Shown piece by piece: positions 13,992 to 17,539 of a stretch of DNA of 17,539 bases. Within the stretch, counting starts at the first letter, position 1; every line of letters starts with the position of its first letter. Source of the DNA: Pseudomonadota bacterium (GTDB lineage Bacteria > Pseudomonadota > Gammaproteobacteria > UBA4575). Under the pieces are notes generated by a model that was given only the letters and a program-made list of their open reading frames with translations, searched no databases and was not told where the DNA came from. The stretch spans positions 1-17,539 of the forward strand of contig VXPJ01000092.1 of NCBI GenBank assembly GCA_009839635.1, written 5' to 3'. The translations under genes and the position numbers were made by a program.

Positions 13992-15182
13992 TTAGAAAAT
14001 CTTCTCATTGAAGATGCGCCGGTGCTCGGCTATCGCGTAGCGGTCGGTCATGCCGGAGATGTAATCGGAGATCACCCGAGCACGCCCGCTGTCGCCATCC
14101 CGGCCGGCGGCCTCATTGGCCATCCCGCGGTATTCGTCCGGCATCAGGCGGGCATCCCTGAAGAACGCGGCGTACAGGTCCGCGACCACTTTTGCGGCCT
14201 TGCGGTTCATGCGGTGTACGCGCTCGTGACGGTACAGGTGTTCTCGCAGAAAGTTCTTGAGTGCCTGGTTTTTCTCACGCATGGGTTCGCTGAAACGGAT
14301 CAGGGAACCCGGTGCCGCACGTACCTCATCGAGGCTGCCTACCCTGGCTTCGTCAATGGCCGCCTGGCTCGCCGTGATCAGATCTGCCACCAGCCGGTTA
14401 CGGATCCGGCGGATGGTCTCGTAGGTTTTCTGGCGCCGTCCAAGCTGCGGAAATTCATGCTCGACGGCATCGATGTGCTGGTCAAACAGTTCGACTTCCC
14501 TGAGCTTGGACACGGTGATCAGGTTGGCGCGCAGGCCGTCATCGATGTCATGGCTGGTGTAGGCAATCTCATCAGCGATATTGGCCAGCTGGGCTTCCAG
14601 GCTCGGCTGCGTGCGCTCGAGAAAGCGCTGTCCCACCGACCCCAAGGCCCGTGCATTCTTTTTCGAGCAATGCTTGAGGATGCCTTCGCGGGTCTCGAAT
14701 GTCAGGTTCAAGCCCGGGAACTGCGGGTACTTCAGTTCCAGGCAGTCGACCACTCGCAGGGATTGCAGATTGTGCTCGAAACCGCCGTGCGCCTGCATGC
14801 AGCGGTTGAGGGCATCCTGGCCGGCGTGGCCGAACGGGGTATGGCCCAGATCGTGGGCCAGTGCAATCGCCTCGCAGAGCGGCTCATTGAGTCCGAGGCG
14901 GTACGCGATGCTGCGTGCCACCTGGGCCACCTCAATGGAATGGGTAAGGCGGGTGCGATACAGGTCTCCCTCGTGATTGACGAACAGCTGGGTCTTGTAC
15001 TCCAACCTGCGAAAGGCCGTGCTGTGAATGATCCGTTCGCGGTCGCGCCGGTATTCTCCGCGGTGTGAAGCCGGGGCCTCGGCATGCATTCGCCCCCGGC
15101 TGTCGGACTCGTGTGCGCCGTACGGAGCCAGAATGGTGGATTGGACCTTGTGTACGGGGTCGGATGCCGGGATGCCTCGCAC
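13992..15182 (-). CDS. dgt: dGTPase-like deoxynucleoside triphosphate triphosphohydrolase (HD domain)
   Basis: 396 residues. The HD metal site is H81 (RTRLTHS), H110-D111 (ALAHDLGHTPFGH) and D204 (NIADEIAYTSHD). The N-terminal block SDSRGR followed by RDRERIIHSTAFRRLEYKTQ is typical of the dGTPase-like branch found widely in proteobacteria. The family cleaves dNTPs to the nucleoside and triphosphate; the E. coli Dgt enzyme is longer, and members of this shorter branch are often less specific, so the exact substrate is open. The start GTG at 15182 lies 3 bp after the aroB stop, implying translational coupling. Residues 1-17 are weakly conserved, so a slightly later start is possible, although no better start codon is seen. 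Confidence 0.92.
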   Translation of the reverse strand: MRGIPASDPVHKVQSTILAPYGAHESDSRGRMHAEAPASHRGEYRRDRERIIHSTAFRRLEYKTQLFVNHEGDLYRTRLTHSIEVAQVARSIAYRLGLNEPLCEAIALAHDLGHTPFGHAGQDALNRCMQAHGGFEHNLQSLRVVDCLELKYPQFPGLNLTFETREGILKHCSKKNARALGSVGQRFLERTQPSLEAQLANIADEIAYTSHDIDDGLRANLITVSKLREVELFDQHIDAVEHEFPQLGRRQKTYETIRRIRNRLVADLITASQAAIDEARVGSLDEVRAAPGSLIRFSEPMREKNQALKNFLREHLYRHERVHRMNRKAAKVVADLYAAFFRDARLMPDEYRGMANEAAGRDGDSGRARVISDYISGMTDRYAIAEHRRIFNEKIF

Positions 15183-15185
15183 CGC

Positions 15186-16271
15186 TCAGGCCCCGCAAAA
15201 TTCCTGCAGCGTGTCTTTCAGGGTCGATGCCGAAAACTCGGCAGTGAGCACGGCCTGGCCGATGTCCCTGAGAAGCACCAGGTGCAACTGGCCCGCACGG
15301 GCCTTCTTGTCGCGTGCCATGTGTTCCTGTAAAGACTCTGCCTGCAGGGCTTCGGGCGGGGCACTGGGCAGTTGTGCGCGCGCCAGCAGCGCCCGGATGC
15401 GCTCACCAGCCTCCTCGTTCAGCCAGCCCAGCCGGATCGACATCCTTGCGGCCATCAGCATGCCGCAGGCGACGGCTTCGCCATGCAGCCACTGCCCGTA
15501 GCCGAGCGCCGTTTCGATGGCGTGACCGAAGGTATGCCCGAGATTCAGTAACGCGCGGGTTCCGGAGGTTTCCAGTTCGTCCTCGGCCACGACCTCGGCC
15601 TTGTTCTTGCAGGAGCGGTGCACGGCATAAGTCAGGGCCTCGGCGTCACGTGCAAGCAGGTGCTCGACGTTGTCTTCCAGCCAAGCGAAGAATTCGGCAT
15701 CGCGAATGAGCCCGTACTTGATGATCTCGGCGACTCCTGCGCGCAGTTCCCGGTCTTCGAGAGTGTGCAGGCACTCCAGGTCGGCGATCACGCACCGCGG
15801 CTGGTGGAAGGCACCGATCATGTTTTTGCCCAGTGCGTGATTGACCCCGGTCTTGCCGCCTACCGAGGAGTCCACCTGGGCGAGCAGTGTGGTCGGAATC
15901 TGGATAAAGTCCACGCCGCGCAAATAGGTGGCCGCAGCAAAGCCTGTGATGTCGCCGATCACCCCGCCCCCAAGGGCCAACAGCGTCGTATCACGCCCGC
16001 AGCGGTGCTCCAGCAGGCAGCTATACACCCGCTCCAGGGTTTGCAGGGACTTGGTCGCCTCGCCATCAGGAAGCACGAGATGCAGGACGCGTTCCGGTTC
16101 AAGCTGTCGGCAGACGGCTTCCAGGTACAAGGGCGCCACCCGCTCGTTGCTGAGAACGAACACGCGGCTGCCGCGGATGTGCTCTTTCAGGTAACGGGGC
16201 TCACCAAGCAGGCCGGCTCCGATATAGATCGGATAACCGCGCGTGCCAAGTTGTACTTCAAATTGAATCAT
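15186..16271 (-). CDS. aroB: 3-dehydroquinate synthase AroB
   Basis: 361 residues, the usual length. Converts DAHP to 3-dehydroquinate in the shikimate pathway, using NAD and a divalent metal. The NAD-binding GGGVIGDITG is at 101-110, the substrate loop VDSSVGGKTGVNHALGKNMIG follows near 133-153, and the predicted metal ligands are E182 (AEIIKYG), H246 (NLGHTFGH) and H263 (WLHGEAV), matching the E. coli zinc site. The ATG at 16271 is 15 bp downstream of the aroK stop; the ribosome binding site is poor. It forms an operon with aroK upstream and dgt downstream. Confidence 0.97.
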   Translation of the reverse strand: MIQFEVQLGTRGYPIYIGAGLLGEPRYLKEHIRGSRVFVLSNERVAPLYLEAVCRQLEPERVLHLVLPDGEATKSLQTLERVYSCLLEHRCGRDTTLLALGGGVIGDITGFAAATYLRGVDFIQIPTTLLAQVDSSVGGKTGVNHALGKNMIGAFHQPRCVIADLECLHTLEDRELRAGVAEIIKYGLIRDAEFFAWLEDNVEHLLARDAEALTYAVHRSCKNKAEVVAEDELETSGTRALLNLGHTFGHAIETALGYGQWLHGEAVACGMLMAARMSIRLGWLNEEAGERIRALLARAQLPSAPPEALQAESLQEHMARDKKARAGQLHLVLLRDIGQAVLTAEFSASTLKDTLQEFCGA

Positions 16272-16286
16272 CGTCGGGGGAGGAAT

Positions 16287-16811
16287 TCAGGACTCCGTCG
16301 TCAGGTCCAGGAGTTGTAACACCCGGTTGGCCGTCCAGCTCACTGTGCGCCGGTCCGTGTCGATGGTATGGTCCGCGGTTTGCAAATACAAGGGTTCCCT
16401 TTGTTCCAGCAACTCGGCGATGGCCCGGCGCTTGTCCGGCACATTCAGCAAGGGCCGGTGATTGCTGTGCCGGGTTCGCTTGAAGAGCATATCGATTGAG
16501 GCCTTCAGGTAGATGACCGTGCCATGGGTCATCAGAAGATTGCGGGAGGGCGCGGCAAGCACCGCACCGCCTCCTGTAGCAAGCACCATGGCTTGCCGGC
16601 GACACAGTTCGCCAATGGCTTTCTCCTCGCGCAGCCTGAAGCCGGCTTCGCCCTCGTACTCGAAAATGGTCGCGATGTCGACGCCGGTTTTCTCCTCGAT
16701 GACCTGGTCACTGTCATAAAAGGGCCGGTTCAGTTTTTTGGCGAGCTTTCGCCCGACCGACGACTTGCCGACCCCCATGGCCCCGATCAGGATGATGTGT
16801 TCCGCCGTCAC
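16287..16811 (-). CDS. aroK: Shikimate kinase AroK
   Basis: 174 residues when started at GTG 16811, the normal size for this enzyme, which phosphorylates shikimate with ATP. The Walker A is GAMGVGKS (10-17). The shikimate-binding FYDSD is at 31-35, followed by FEYEGEAGFR and VLATGGGAV. The reading frame stays open to GTG 16901, adding 30 residues with no family similarity. That longer start overlaps an exact TATAAT at 16893-16898, which would put the transcript start downstream of it, so 16811 is preferred although its ribosome binding site is weak. First gene of the aroK-aroB-dgt operon and divergent from the polyketide synthase gene. Confidence 0.93.
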   Translation of the reverse strand: MTAEHIILIGAMGVGKSSVGRKLAKKLNRPFYDSDQVIEEKTGVDIATIFEYEGEAGFRLREEKAIGELCRRQAMVLATGGGAVLAAPSRNLLMTHGTVIYLKASIDMLFKRTRHSNHRPLLNVPDKRRAIAELLEQREPLYLQTADHTIDTDRRTVSWTANRVLQLLDLTTES

Positions 16812-16892
16812 GGGCCGCAGGAAGGGGGTTGCATCCGGTGGCAGGAAACCGGAAGTTTGGCGCAGGAAGTCAAGGTAATCACAGGCGGCTCC

Positions 16893-16898
16893 ATTATA
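16893..16898 (-). promoter_or_regulatory. -10 element (TATAAT) of the aroK operon promoter
   Basis: An exact TATAAT on the minus strand, 82 nt upstream of the preferred aroK GTG. Transcription would begin near 16886. No clear TTGACA-like -35 is found at 16-18 nt, so it is only a half-supported promoter. Confidence 0.4.
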
Positions 16899-16949
16899 CA
16901 CGAGGGGGTTTGTATACGGAGATGCCCAGCTTGCAGGTACCGGTCCAGC

Positions 16950-16968
16950 CCCCGGAGATGGTCCGGGG
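16950..16968. repeat. Inverted repeat in the aroK-polyketide synthase intergenic region
   Basis: CCCCGGA (16950-16956) and TCCGGGG (16962-16968) form a perfect 7-bp GC-rich stem with a GATGG loop. TTTACT follows on the plus strand. It lies between two divergent genes, where it could be an operator, a leader hairpin of the plus-strand gene, or a weak terminator. No family-specific operator sequence is recognised. Confidence 0.4.
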
Positions 16969-17043
16969 TTTACTATCGGTGCCAGCTCGGACTACCATAA
17001 CTTTCGGCTTCTCAAAAATTCATAAAAACAGAGAATTCATTTC

Positions 17044-17539
17044 GTGAAACCGGATAGCCCGCACGATGTCAAGTTATCTCCCGGTCCCGAGGGAGATGTG
17101 CGAAAACCAGAGAGCTTGACCTCCAGTCCGCCGATCGCCATCGTGGGCATGGCCTGCCGGTTCCCGGGTGCGCCGGACCTTGCCGCTTTTTGGCATTTGC
17201 TGGACAGCGGGGGAAATGCCATCACGCAGGCAGAACCCGGTACCGGGGTTGATCGCGTGGATGCGTTGTTCCCGGATGATGCGGTGCGCAGCCCGGCCTG
17301 CCAGTTCGGGGGATTCGTGGAAGACATCGACCGCTTCGACGCTGCGTTCTTCCGGATTTCACCCGTCGAAGCACAGATGCTTGACCCGCAACAGCGAATG
17401 ATGCTGGAGACGAGCTGGCATGCGCTTGAGGATGCGGGCATCGATCCGGGGTGTCTGAAGAGCAGCCGCACCGGGGTCTATACCGGTATCAGCACGGACG
17501 AGTACCGCATGATGGTGCTGGATTCTGCTCGACCTGAAG
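17044..17539 (+). CDS. Type I polyketide synthase, N-terminal ketosynthase (cut by window edge)
   Basis: 165 codons are visible and the frame is open at the right edge. After about 28 polar residues comes the beta-ketoacyl synthase opening PIAIVGMACRFPG (30-42), then DIDRFDAAFFRISPVEAQML, DPQQRMMLETSWHALEDAG and TGVYTGIS. This is the standard N-terminal half of a modular type I KS domain, which condenses acyl and malonyl units. The active-site cysteine and both histidines lie beyond the window, so activity and module content are unknown. The usual FFGIS is FFRIS here. An in-frame TAA at 17023 bounds the start; GTG 17044 is the first usable start codon, and GTG 17098 is an alternative with GAGGGA close by. 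A hybrid NRPS-PKS or a PUFA-type synthase cannot be excluded. Confidence 0.88.
   Translation, partial: MKPDSPHDVKLSPGPEGDVRKPESLTSSPPIAIVGMACRFPGAPDLAAFWHLLDSGGNAITQAEPGTGVDRVDALFPDDAVRSPACQFGGFVEDIDRFDAAFFRISPVEAQMLDPQQRMMLETSWHALEDAGIDPGCLKSSRTGVYTGISTDEYRMMVLDSARPE

Noticed and set aside
13920..15068. 382-codon open frame antisense to dgt
   Set aside because: Fully overlaps a well-supported HD-domain gene and has no recognisable motifs.
16812..16901. 30-residue N-terminal extension of AroK from GTG 16901
   Set aside because: No family similarity, exceeds the normal enzyme length, and overlaps an exact TATAAT likely to be the promoter.
1..17539. CRISPR arrays, insertion sequences, rRNA
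   Set aside because: No regularly spaced repeats, transposase motifs or rRNA-like stretches were seen on either strand.

Overview
The window carries a bacterial sterol-biosynthesis locus beside a housekeeping block of gammaproteobacterial type. RpoD, DnaG, AroB, AroK and the dGTPase-like protein all read as proteobacterial, most like Gammaproteobacteria. The DNA looks GC-rich (not counted), and GTG and TTG starts are frequent. I cannot name the genus from sequence alone.

Layout, left to right. (1) 1-282, minus: N-terminal end of an FMN-dependent alpha-hydroxy-acid dehydrogenase, cut by the window edge. (2) 283-645: a 363-bp divergent intergenic region. (3) 646-8822, plus: a tightly packed five-gene sterol operon whose genes overlap or lie within 9 bp. 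It encodes an SdmB-like 3-beta-hydroxysteroid dehydrogenase/decarboxylase, an SdmA-like Rieske C-4 methyl oxygenase, an ERG4/ERG24-family sterol reductase, a CYP51 sterol 14-alpha-demethylase, and a 1146-residue protein joining a squalene-epoxidase-type flavoprotein to an oxidosqualene cyclase. (4) 8864-9922, minus and convergent: a sterol C-24 methyltransferase of the Erg6/SMT family. (5) 9965-10038, minus: a CAU-anticodon tRNA, probably tRNA-Ile2. (6) 10063-16811, minus: rpoD, dnaG, a dgt-like gene, aroB and aroK, transcribed in the order aroK, aroB, dgt, dnaG, rpoD. (7) 17044 to the right edge, plus: the first 165 codons of a type I polyketide synthase ketosynthase, divergent from aroK.

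How the genes fit together. The fusion protein should epoxidise squalene and cyclise the product to a lanosterol-type sterol. CYP51 removes the 14-alpha-methyl and leaves a delta-14 bond. The reductase would remove that double bond. SdmA and SdmB remove a C-4 methyl, and the SMT alkylates the side chain. No squalene synthase, delta-8 isomerase, C-5 desaturase, delta-24 reductase or dedicated redox partner is present. The predicted product is therefore a C-24-alkylated sterol retaining a C-4 methyl and nuclear unsaturation, unless further genes lie elsewhere.

Most noteworthy are the epoxidase-cyclase fusion, and a bacterial SMT beside a complete core demethylation set. A Shine-Dalgarno-like AAGGAGG sits exactly at the fusion junction and may be a relic of two ancestral genes.
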